From Rhodosorus marinus (Eukaryota; Rhodophyta; Stylonematophyceae; Stylonematales; Stylonemataceae): a stretch of DNA of 64,000 nucleotides. A program made the position numbers and the translations under genes. The first letter of the stretch is position 1. Every line of letters begins with the position of its first letter. Below are positions 21,555 to 31,738 of this stretch, in pieces. The notes beneath the pieces were generated by a model. That model made no database searches and had not been told where the DNA came from. It saw only the letters and a program-made list of their open reading frames with translations. Location: contig JAMWBK010000004.1 in assembly GCA_029953675.1 (NCBI GenBank), positions 620,001-684,000 on the forward strand, read 5' to 3'.

Positions 21555-21970
21555 TCGTAAGTCCACGAGTGGCCAATTGTATTTCCCTGGCCTCGGGAAC
21601 AACATAGGCTTTCATCATGTGAAGGACCTCTGCTATGTATAGTCCTCTACGTTCCCGGTTCCCTCACCAGTGAACTCGGGGGGTACCGCTTAGGGAGGTG
21701 GCTAGACCGGTCTTCTTGTGATAGAAGAGCGTGGGTCATCCGTTGCGTTGTCTGTTCTTGTCTGTCAAGGATTTGCCCAATGGCCTGCAGAACCTGAGTT
21801 AGTTCGGGGTTCTGCTCCATTTCCCTCCACCAGCTGTACGTTTAGCCACTTGTATTTTCCTTGCCTCGGGAACCTCGTGCTTTTATAACATGATTGACCT
21901 CTTTCCGGTTCCTTGTGAACTCTGGGGAACGCTTGGACAGATGCTTACACCGGTTTTCTTGAGATAGCCT
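21555..21970 (+). repeat. Diverged tandem duplication, two units
   Basis: Units at about 21555-21730 and 21835-21970 share GCCTCGGGAAC, GTTCCCGGTTCC/TTTCCGGTTCC, GTGAACTC and CCGGT.TTCTTG.GATAG in the same order. Origin unknown. Confidence 0.5.
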
Positions 21971-23945
21971 ACTGATTAGATCTAGAATATGTTTTGGGAT
22001 TTTCTCAGCCCCCGCGGAAAAGGGTTGGTGCACCCAGGCTAACGTAGATGCGAGTTTGATATGGGGTTAAGGAGACGTAGAAAGAACAAGGTTGAACGCG
22101 GAGTAGATTTAAGTGTTCCCGTTTAGAAGGTTCCAAAGGCAGAGAAAAGAAAGAGATGAGGTTTATTCGTTTGGGAAACAAATTAGAGCCACATTGGAGA
22201 TGGGTCCAATATCCTGATACCAAAGCAGAGGTGTTTATGGAATAGGGAGAGGAAAAAAATTAAATACCCCATTCGCTTTTGTCTCGTAATGCTCCTGTTC
22301 GCCTAGGCTGTTTGGGGAGCCAGTAGCAAAGAAATCGAGGAGTTGACTGGGTTCGACGAAGGTCCAGTCCCCAAAAACTATTCCGAGGAACTCCAGAACT
22401 CGTTTGCTGTTGTATTTCTTCTCAGGGCAAAAAAAAAAATACCTGTGGGTATTTGGTTTCCGCGGAGGGAACAACCCCAACAAAAGTTAGGCTCCCCACC
22501 ACAAATTATCATAATCAACCGCGACCAGCAAGCCGTGTAGTAGCTCTTTCTGTTATCACCGCCACTTCAACCACACTAATCAGCTGGGTGTGCTATCACC
22601 GCCGCTCAACAACACCACCACACACACAGTCGAGTTGGAGATAACCAAAAACAGTATTCCCGAAGAAACTATGCCCGGCGTCCGCTCGGAAGGCTCTCAA
22701 ATTGCAACACAGAACATCGGCAATCTAAGAATCTGCAAACCAGAAAAAAAACAAAACAAAAAAACAGGCCAGCGCCGAGCACAACCCCGTTCTTCGTCCG
22801 TCATGCAAAGCCACTACTGCGGACGATCATTCTTTCAAGTCAAACACCCACAACGCCACTTGCAAAACATACGAATAAACGGAAACGTACAACGATATTT
22901 CCCATACCGCAACTCGGTTCACCCCATATGAACTCCGGTTCCAACCCCCAAAAAGGGAACCAACTCAAGAAACGGGGACGCAAAGTTCACACTCAACCGA
23001 AAACCGCCAAGAGCTCCTGCCTCTTTCGATGCTCCCTTCGCATTGCCAAACGCGGCGTTACTCCAAGAGGGCTAGCCAAACCACCCCCCTTCGCCCATCC
23101 GAGAAATCACAAAACAGGGAAAAGCGTGGGTCCTCCCCACTGTAATCATCAGAATCATCCAACCAATTACGGCTCGTCTTCTGTGGTCTCTAGCAAATTA
23201 CATTGAAGTATCCATTCAAGCAAATATTATGTTTATTCGTAGAATTTATGTTGCTTGCGGTTCTCTAGCGAGCAACAAGAATTTAGCTGGAAACTATTGA
23301 AACCAATACAACGTAGTTATTGATTGGAGTAAACTATATTGTAATAAATTATATATTCTTATAGTCTGTATTTATTAAATATTATCCATGTCATTCACAA
23401 TATAACCAATAATAGCTTCTTTGAATAAGCATAACCTCTAAAGTTCAAAACTTAATTATGTAACGAATCTATTTAAACCAATTATATAGCTTTATAGCAG
23501 ATGCTTACCAATTAGATGCTGGAAACGCAGGAGCCATTTTTTGTGTTTTTGTAATGTTTTGAGTAGTGGGTTCTTGCCTTCAGGGTTTAGCAGCTTCGGG
23601 AGGGAGCCTAGTAGAACTTGCGCGAGCACTGGGAGACTCCGAAATTTTGATGAAGGACGATAAATCTAGTCCTCAGTGAATACTAGAACTCTTCCTGAAG
23701 GTCGCTGTGTTCTATGGACTATTTAGACTCCGATCCCAGAGGGGGCACGGCTGCTGAAGCCCTTCGAGGTCATCACGGAATCCTTTATCGTGAACGGGCC
23801 TGCGGCGTTACTGAAAGGAAAAGAGAGGGATCGAGATATCTAGACTGGTAACAGAGGAGATCATAGGACCTGACCATGGATTCGTCCTGATCAGGGTACA
23901 GAGCATGACCAGGAATGCCGATCAGATCGGCTGCGGTCGACCCCG

Positions 23946-24275
23946 ATGGCAGCGGAGACTGCAGAGCAAGGCGGAGACACTGAAACTAGAAAAGACGCGA
24001 GGCATAAATGTGATGTGTGCTTTGCTACTTTCACGGGTCGATCTCATCTGATTGTCCACGTACAAACTATGCACCACAGGCTTCGACCTCACGCGTGTAA
24101 ACACTGTGGCCGGACCTTTGGCACGAAGGGGACGATGAACAGGCACGTCAGGATCGTGCACCTTCGTGAACGAAACTATATCTGTCCAAACTGTACCCGT
24201 GCGTTCGCAACCCTGGTGTGCCTGAAACGGCATCGCAACATAAGGACTTCCTGCGTCCGTCGCGAAGGGCCGTAG
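23946..24275 (+). CDS. Small three-finger C2H2 zinc-finger protein (109 aa)
   Basis: ATG at 23946. Three fingers fill nearly the whole protein: HKCDVCFATF...HVQTMH, HACKHCGRTF...HVRIVH and YICPNCTRAF...HRNIRTSC. In the third finger the last zinc ligand is Cys rather than His, a known variant. This is a probable DNA-binding protein without other domains. A decayed copy of its start and first finger lies about 600 bp downstream (24583-24687). No intron signal is seen. Confidence 0.7.
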   Translation: MAAETAEQGGDTETRKDARHKCDVCFATFTGRSHLIVHVQTMHHRLRPHACKHCGRTFGTKGTMNRHVRIVHLRERNYICPNCTRAFATLVCLKRHRNIRTSCVRREGP

Positions 24276-24582
24276 GACCAATCCTGTGTGCTTGAGAATT
24301 CTTAAATGAATGTACAGCTTCTTTCTCTTGTATGATAAATCACTGCAAAGGTCTTAGATTTGCTTGTGGGTGACCAACTCAGCTTAAGCCAACCCGTGCA
24401 GAGGCACTTACGCGGCAATCAGCAGACACGCAACGGACTTGGTGGCACGAAGGGTTTCCGTTTTTCCGGGACCTAAGCGAGACTCCGCCATCCGAGCATG
24501 GACCTGGATGCGGACATGATGGCAGCGTAGCTTACAGGAGGAGATACTAAGTTTGAAAACAGCCAAAAGCACCATATTTAAC

Positions 24583-24687
24583 TGTGATGTATGCCTTGCT
24601 ATGTTCACTGACCCTCACACGGGCATTCGTGAGAAGTTCACCAACCGCGAACCTCACAAGCATCGCCGCAGACGTTTTAGGAAATGA
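24583..24687 (+). pseudogene. Decayed copy of the three-finger C2H2 gene
   Basis: Reads CDVCLAMFTD and then loses the finger His ligands before a TGA at 24685. The bases from about 24540 (GGAGATACT...) align with 23968-24060 of the intact gene, so this is a tandem paralogue that has degenerated. It lies just beyond the 3' end of the next, convergent gene. Confidence 0.5.
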
Positions 24688-24723
24688 TTTCCTACCGTCC
24701 AGTGACCTAAAGGTTTGGATCTT

Positions 24724-27700
24724 TTATAAACCGGAAACGTTAACTTTGAAGGAGCTTATCGTCGATGCGACAGGGGCTCCCACGTAGAGGTAACCATCCT
24801 TGTAAACGATCGACTCTGGATCAAGGACTCCCTGTTCACCAGCTTCGAAGAGCTCGCTCTGAGGTATGTCTGTCTTCGTCGATGAGATCGACGCAAGGTA
24901 GATCGGGGAGTCCGGCATGGTGATGTCGAAAGCCATCAATGTGCTTGAGCGCTCATTTCCAACGAACAGAATGGTGCGTCCCTTGACGACGGATACATAG
25001 AGAGACTCTGGCTCTGGTCCCTTTGCGTCGGACCTGGAGTCAAACTCATCCTGCATGCTGTCCTCGTCCTCACCCTAGTGACAAGAGTGGTCAACATAGC
25101 TATCAGGTTTCCGCAGTTGAGTATTTTCGAGGGAGACCTACGTACCGCTTGCGCATTGAAGATATGCGGGAACTCCTTCTCGTGAATCTTCTCAATCCAG
25201 TCGCCGCTGTCGACAACGCAGGTTCCGTCAAGCGTATAGATCTGGAAGGCCCTCGCGCCGAAGTGGAACAGCGCCTCCTGGGTGTTCGTCTCCTTGTTGT
25301 ATCCATCCGGATAGGAAACCTCGAGTCGCCCAAGCTTCTTATCGTCCCTAATAAGGGCCTTCAGCTCCGGAGCGAGGTTCCTTCCCAAGTCGGACTCAAT
25401 ATCACCCGCTCTGATCTCGTCGTACTCCTCGCCCCAGGCATCTCCTTCGCAGGCCACCGCGATATACTGGACACCTCCGCTCTCGAACAACTGGATCGTA
25501 TCCGGCTGACACATGCCGTAGACTTTGGGGTACCTGCGGATGTTGATCTCTTCGTCGTCATCAGATGCATCAATGCCGTAGCCCTTGACGTATCTGGGCG
25601 TGAAGATCAACGGCTTAATCTCCGTGACCTGAACGATAGAAGGAACCAAAACACCAGTGAGTACTACTGGTGAACGCAGAACTAATCGTCAAGAGCTCAC
25701 CTTGGCTTCAGCAAGGTCGACGACCGCGAACGCGTTGTTCTCCTGGAGTCCAACAATGGCGTACTGCCCGTCCATGGTGTACGTGATGTACTCCGGCTCG
25801 AGAGCCATGGACGGCATACTAGGATTCTGCCAGAGTCTTACACCTTGTTTCCTGTTCAGCGTGTGGAATAGAAGGTCAACCACTAACTGAGGCAGAGAGA
25901 GCGAACGAGAAGGGTTGGATTCCTACTTTAACTCGGAACGAAGCTTCTTATCATCGAACGGATTGAAGCTGGCAACGTTGACGGTGTCAGTAAGCGCATT
26001 CCACACCAAGACGCCTCCGGGAACATCCGCTCCCTCTCCTTCGCACGCAATGGAGACATAACCGCAGTCTGGACTCCACTTGACAGCGTCTGGGAGGAAA
26101 CAGTTGCTTGGCTTGAACTTCCTGTACTGCTTCAAGTCCTCTAGCTTTCCATTCACGAACTTGGGCTTGAGGATCAATAGGAAGCCCGGTCCGCCAGTCT
26201 TATCCTCGACCGCGGCCGCAATGAATCCGCTGGTGCTGCCCATGTAGTTGCAGACGTCGACGGAATTGATCCCAGTGTCATCACCAGCAGAGAAGGAGAC
26301 GAGCGGCTTCTTCTTCAGAGGCTTCCTTCGGTAAGCATCGATCCGGCCATCGGCAGCGTTGGCTGAATAGAGAGTGTTGCTGTTATCGTCCAGGGCAATA
26401 ATCTCAACCTTCGCCTCGTCGAACTTCTTAGATAAAACGATCTGGTCCTTGAGCACGAACTTGAGACCACCCTCTGTCTTCTTCTTGGGAGGCTTGGGTG
26501 CTTGCGGGCGGGAGCACACCGTCGGTCCTCCGAGGTTGCGTCCCAGCTCAAAGATTGAGATCATGACCTCCGGGTTGTTCTCGAGACCAAAATCGTTGTC
26601 CTGTGCCGAGTAGAGGAACTTGTTGCCCTTGGTGACGAAGCCTTCCTGCTTGGCGCTGCCTTTAAAGTTATTGGTTCCGCCCATGGCGCCTTCATAGGTG
26701 TCCAGGACCTTGGTCTTCATCGCAGGCATCACGCCCAGGGCCTCGAGGCTCATCGTACCCGCTGATTCAAACTCAAGCTTGAGGTTATTGGCGTACTTTG
26801 TCTCAGAGAGATCGGTAGCCATCTTCCAGTTGATGTTAAACCACTTCACCTGCCCACTCGCACGCTCAAGGGCGATGAAGCTGTATTCGTCGTAGTACTC
26901 CGCAGCAGAGTACTTGAGATCTGCGGGTACTACCGTGTTCCTGAAGTAGGTGCTGACCGGACTGCCTTCAAAGGCAAACGTCTTCTTGAACCTGAGCTTG
27001 GCCGGCTCGTCCTTCTTACCGGTCAGCTTGATCTCGAAGACAACTGCGCGGATGACACGGTTCTGGTCGTACTCGGGGACATCACGGTCACCCATAGGGG
27101 ACTGAAGGATGGCGATAAGGTAGGAACCATCTTCGGAGACCACCAGGTTCTCAAACCCACGGTTCTTACGTCGGTTCTTGAAAACATCAGGGATTTCACC
27201 ATACACCTTCATGTCGGCCTTCTCTAGCATGCTGGCAATGCTCTTGGGGACGTATCTCGCGAAGACGGTTCCGTCTTTCTTCAGTAGGAGGATCGAAGGG
27301 GAGTACTCTTCGACAAGCGCCAACAGACCCCCGCTCTTTGGAATCTGGTGGATGTCCTCTGGATCGACACCGTTTGGATCGTACGGGAGCGGCCCACCCG
27401 CGCAGTTCGGACCATAGGGCGTATCATCTAACTCGGTATTGGATATACCCGACAGAGGAGATCCGCTGAGACTCTTCAGCATGATGTACTCCTTGACCTT
27501 GATGCCGTCTGGCCTGATCTTGAACTTGGCGATCGTAGGAGCAAACTTGGTGACGGGGAAACCTGGTTGGGAAAGACACCAGAATTGTGGTTTTCAGGTC
27601 TCAATCACTGTTCAGTGATGCTCTGTACGTAGCATTTTCGGGGTGATTCTCACCTTTCCCTGACTTTCCACAAGCCTCAGAGTACTTGACTGGGTCCAGC

Positions 27701-28158
27701 TCGCACAGGGACTCGCAATCTTGATTCGGTCCACGATCGGTGAGGCCGATCAGTAGCTTGTTCTTTAGCATAGACAGGCCCGATCCAAAAGCCGGGGTAA
27801 CCGCGCAGACCTGTCCTGCATCACGATCAGGGTCACAGGTTCCGTCGACTAGTTGGTCAACCAGAGCCAGATACTCCGGGTCATTCTTCAGATGCGGATT
27901 GAACTTGGCATACGGAATCTGTCATTGCCAGTTTTCAAGAACGTAGGGGGAGAAATCATCAGTCTTCCTGCCAAGAACGGTGGGTATCCGCAACCCGACC
28001 AGAATCCACCCCATCAGCGCGGGCTATCTACATTGTTGATCAGCCTGACTCACATCCGGAAAGTTATAGACTGACGTCACGGACGCCCTGCAGTTCGCAG
28101 TCGCACATCTCGCGATCGCGATCAGAGCCAACAAAGTGCACACTAGCAAAGCATTCAT
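24724..28158 (-). CDS. Secreted phytase-like / choice-of-anchor I protein, six exons (996 aa)
   Basis: Exons (minus strand): 28054-28158, 27654-27918, 25927-27562, 25701-25851, 25146-25628, 24724-25074. All five introns are GT...AG (135, 91, 75, 72 and 71 nt), and the coding sum is 2991 nt with phases that match at every joint. The N-terminus (MNALLVCTLLALIAIARCATA) is a signal peptide. The N-terminal half resembles the esterase-like phytase family: SGLSMLKNKLLIGLTDRG, then LLALVEEYSPSILLL and ARYVP. The C-terminal half has choice-of-anchor I hallmarks: LEPEYITYTMDGQYAIVGLQ, ENNAFAVVDL, FDSRSDAKGPEPESL and DPESIVYKDGYLYV. The fold expected is two beta-propellers, secreted or wall-bound, perhaps acting on phosphoesters. 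Function is inferred from family resemblance only. Exon joints were set by hand from splice sites and family motifs. Confidence 0.85.
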
Positions 28159-31100
28159 TTTGCAATCCAAAAAAAACCTAACCCTCCCAGCTCTCGCTCT
28201 TCAGTACATAATGCTATGTCCCAGTCCCCGTTCTACTAAGGTCGAAGAGCCCTCGTACAACTAACTCCCTTCTTGAAACGCAAATCCGTGGCCATCTATA
28301 TCCGCATCGAGATCCAAATCCAGAGCTTCTCGGTCACTTTCGTTCCCTTGTTGGCCAGCGAAAAAGTTTCCAACATACTAAACCAACTCAACTGAAAATA
28401 CCCCCCAAAATCCGTTGCAATGTGATCAATGGAACTCTAAAAATAAGAATAAATATAAGCGATTACGTCCCTTAAACCAATTAAGTTCTGATAATTGCTG
28501 AATATCTATATTAATTATCTAAATCGAGGTTTCTATGTTAATATTTTGAAAACGATATTGTTTTAAGGGCAGGGTTTTTTGCAGGTTTTTGAAGGGGTCG
28601 AGTTTGGTGGTTGGGGGAGCTGGTGTGGGGGGTTTCGAGAGTCCTTGAATGCATGGTGAAGACCCCGTGTGACATGGCCAAGAATATTTTTGTACTTCGA
28701 AAGTTTGGGTTGAAATCTATAGAAGAATGCCCTGAGGTATATGTTGTTGTAGATAAGTTGCCGAATAAAGGCTATGTGGTCGTTGACTAATATATGAGGT
28801 CGTAAGAACTGTTGTAGTGCAGAATAATGAACAAATTTCTCTTTGGAAAGTGACAAGGTTCAGATTTTTTGATCAGAGATCTAAATCTAAACTAAATCTA
28901 CTGCTAGCCTGCCTCCGCATCACCTCCTCTTCCCCCCTCCCCCCCTCCCTCCCTGTTCGTCATCAGGCGGAAGCGAGCAAGGAGTAGGTGGTCTGTTGGG
29001 TTTTGAATGACAAAAAATCACGTAGGGTTAGAGAACAAAACTGTTCCACAGAAAGGAGGTGGCGGGGGGTGGTGGTGGCGGCGGTAGTAGTCGACGGGGT
29101 TTCAGCAGAGTTCTTCGCGATAAAAAACCCCTCCCTTCCCAAAAGGCTAAAACGATTTCTCAAACCAAAATGCAAAGAATACGATTCGAATAAAAGAGAA
29201 AACACTGGCTCTCCCCATCACATCATTCAAGCTTTGCCGATCATCTGATCGAGCAAACGCTTCTACCGTGCCTGTAGTGCTTCGCTAGTACTCACCCTTC
29301 TCATCCTCTCTCGCTCTAGTCAACTTCTTCGCTTCCATTCCGAGTGGAGTTCATTCATTCCTCAAAGACGACGAGAAAGATTCCAATGCTCAAAGAAACT
29401 CCGACAAAACATATTCCTCCACGGGTCACCAATAGAAGTCCTAGAAAATAGAATTTCAAAAGAAACAAGTCCACAATCTAAACCAATTTACACCATTTAC
29501 AGTGCGACCGAAGATTCGCCTTCTAAAATCTACTTTTATACATTTATTCGCGTCTAATTAAAAAAAGACCGCGTTTACAGAAAACTTTAAAGTTGTGTAA
29601 TTACATTTATATTCAGTATTTACAATAAAGTTTATTTGTTAAATATAGTGAATATTCCGCCGAGGTGGATTTACGCGGTACTTCATTGGTTAATACGGAT
29701 CAGAAAATAACAAAACTTTAGAGGCACTACAATTTACTTTTATTTTAGGGGTAATCATGTCAAACACGTTTTGGATATAATAGTGTATAATATTAATATT
29801 TAAAGGGTAGAAACAATTTATTTGTTTTCTTATGGAATTGAGGATCTATGCCCAGGGGTCGATCAATTTTATCTAGTTTGGGATCGTCCCGAGGTCGTGA
29901 ATCTGCAATGTTGTAAAGCCTCCGGGGAAGGTCTGGCCGAAGGGGGTGGATAGACACGAAGCCCGCTATAGCTTGTAAGTTTTTTTTGGCGGGGCTTGTC
30001 GCTATATGATCATCTCATCAGTCGACCTTCTTTTTCTGCGTGGCTTCGTTTGAATTGGAGGGGGTTCCGAACGCGTGCTTTTTTTCAGTTCGCACAACCC
30101 CCGCGGACACACGGAGGGCGTGGAACCGTGTGCTTGGAAGGCAGCCACAGCATTCATTTACATCGAGAGTAAGAATGGCTCTAACAGGAAATCGTTTGAA
30201 CCCCTCTTCCCTCTCCCCCTCCCCGTCATCCCCTCCTCGCCGCACAAAGCTCGACGGCTTCGCGTGCTATGGGGAATCGCCCTGAATATTCCTAGACGAT
30301 TCCCCCATCCCTTTCGCCGAAGTGAAGATTGTGCAATAAAAGCAAGACGAGGATGGTGTAAACCAGCCAATAGTCAAAATCATCCAATCCTCCTGGATCG
30401 AGAATAGACTTGCACGGCTTCCGACACAAGCCCGATCAATGATTGCCAATACGTACCGCAATCGTCTGTTCGACCTGAACGTCTGTGCTTGAAGGAGACA
30501 AACATTGCAAAGACATGGCATAATAGAGTAAGAGCCCCCTGTGGATCGGACTTGTGATAGCAGTGAAAGACCTCGGTAACAACTTCATCCAGTATATGAT
30601 AGCGCGTGTATGGGTGGGTGAAATTTTTGAAAAAAGGCCCAAGAACTTTGGTTATCGTTTTCAAGTTCACCGTAATAACAAATCTTCTGGAAAAGGCTTC
30701 GGATTCGTTTTGCTGCTGCTTGAAGGGGGGACGTAATTGCGCTTCCAACGTCGCAATTCCCTTCAGGATGGTGCTACTAGCAAAGAGCCTTAAGCGATAC
30801 GCAGGGCGTGACGCGAACTAGAGACCGTTTACTTCAAGCTACCGAGTGTAGGGCAAAGATGCTCAAGAAGAGCTAGCTAGGCTAAGGAGACCCCAGGTCA
30901 GGGTTCGAGATAACATTCTTCATGGTGTGTAGGTACGAGGAAAAAAACCGTGCAAGCCGCGGAGGCGGTAACGAGCCTCCACTAGAAGGGGCTAGAAGAT
31001 CGGCATCAAACGATACGAAACTGGCGATGCAAGAAACTCCACGGGATGGTCAGTAAAGCATTTCAAAGCCACTCCAAGCTTGGCAAGATGGTTCGGAATT

Positions 31101-31738
31101 TGGTTTGTGGGAAACTTGCCTGCTCGCATCGATACAAGCTCTGGTGGTCTGGCTAAAAATTCAAGGATCATTGTTGCCACGAGAGCGAAACTGACCAAGG
31201 ACGAGGAGGTGTGTGAGATCGGAAAGTGTATTTCACTACTTGAATAGAACTTGGTGGCGGCTGCCCTTGGTGTTCGACGGATGTAGAATCGCCAATGGAA
31301 GGACTAGTTGCTTACTGTTCGTTGCTTGGGAGTGGATGGTCCAGGCCTGTCCCGGAAACTTCTTGGACTGTGAGCTCGGGTTTGAACCGCCGGAAACTGT
31401 TTAGCAGTTTGCCAGACGCAAAGTCATTGATAAAGCTCTCAAAGTGGCCCTTTCACAGGAACCACGCCCTCGTACAGGCCGTTGAGAAGATGCTGGACTT
31501 CGGAGCCTTACGAGACGGACATTAGCCTGCGCTTGGTGGGCTGCAATAGAAAGCTTTCTATTAAGGTGCTCCTGGTGACGATCTGGGAGATCATTCGCGC
31601 AGAGAAAGTTTCTTCCGGAAGGCGAAAGAGCTTGCGATAGTGTACTTCATAAAAAAAAACAAGAAGCTCCGTTTATGAGTAGGACTTGAAAGGCCCGTCA
31701 TTCGTATCATTGCCTCTGATGCCCATAGATTCTATTGG
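28159..31738. other. Intergenic region without a supported gene
   Basis: AT-rich near 28430-28560 and 29500-29830, C-rich near 28930. A 97-codon minus-strand frame at 28563-28856 starts with TTG and has no recognisable domain. The only identifiable item is a family 1 element fragment near 31000-31125. Confidence 0.45.
31000..31125 (-). mobile_element. Old fragment of non-LTR family 1 (A6)
   Basis: The minus strand reads KCFTDHPVEFLAS, matching KCFAEHPTEYLAL of copies A1/A2 in position and spacing. The remainder is degenerate. Confidence 0.45.

Larger units (their letters stand above)
19024..23945. other. Long intergenic region with old tandem repeats
   Basis: No supported gene in 4.9 kb. 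It contains two diverged tandem duplications (20508-21035 and 21555-21970, listed separately). An A/C-rich stretch at 22500-23200 has frames rich in Lys, Gln and Asn but no domain. An AT-rich segment runs from 23200 to 23500. Confidence 0.45.

Noticed and set aside
30880-30925. tRNA B-box-like GGGTTCGAGA
   Set aside because: No matching A box, acceptor stem or anticodon arm could be formed. No tRNA gene was found in the window.
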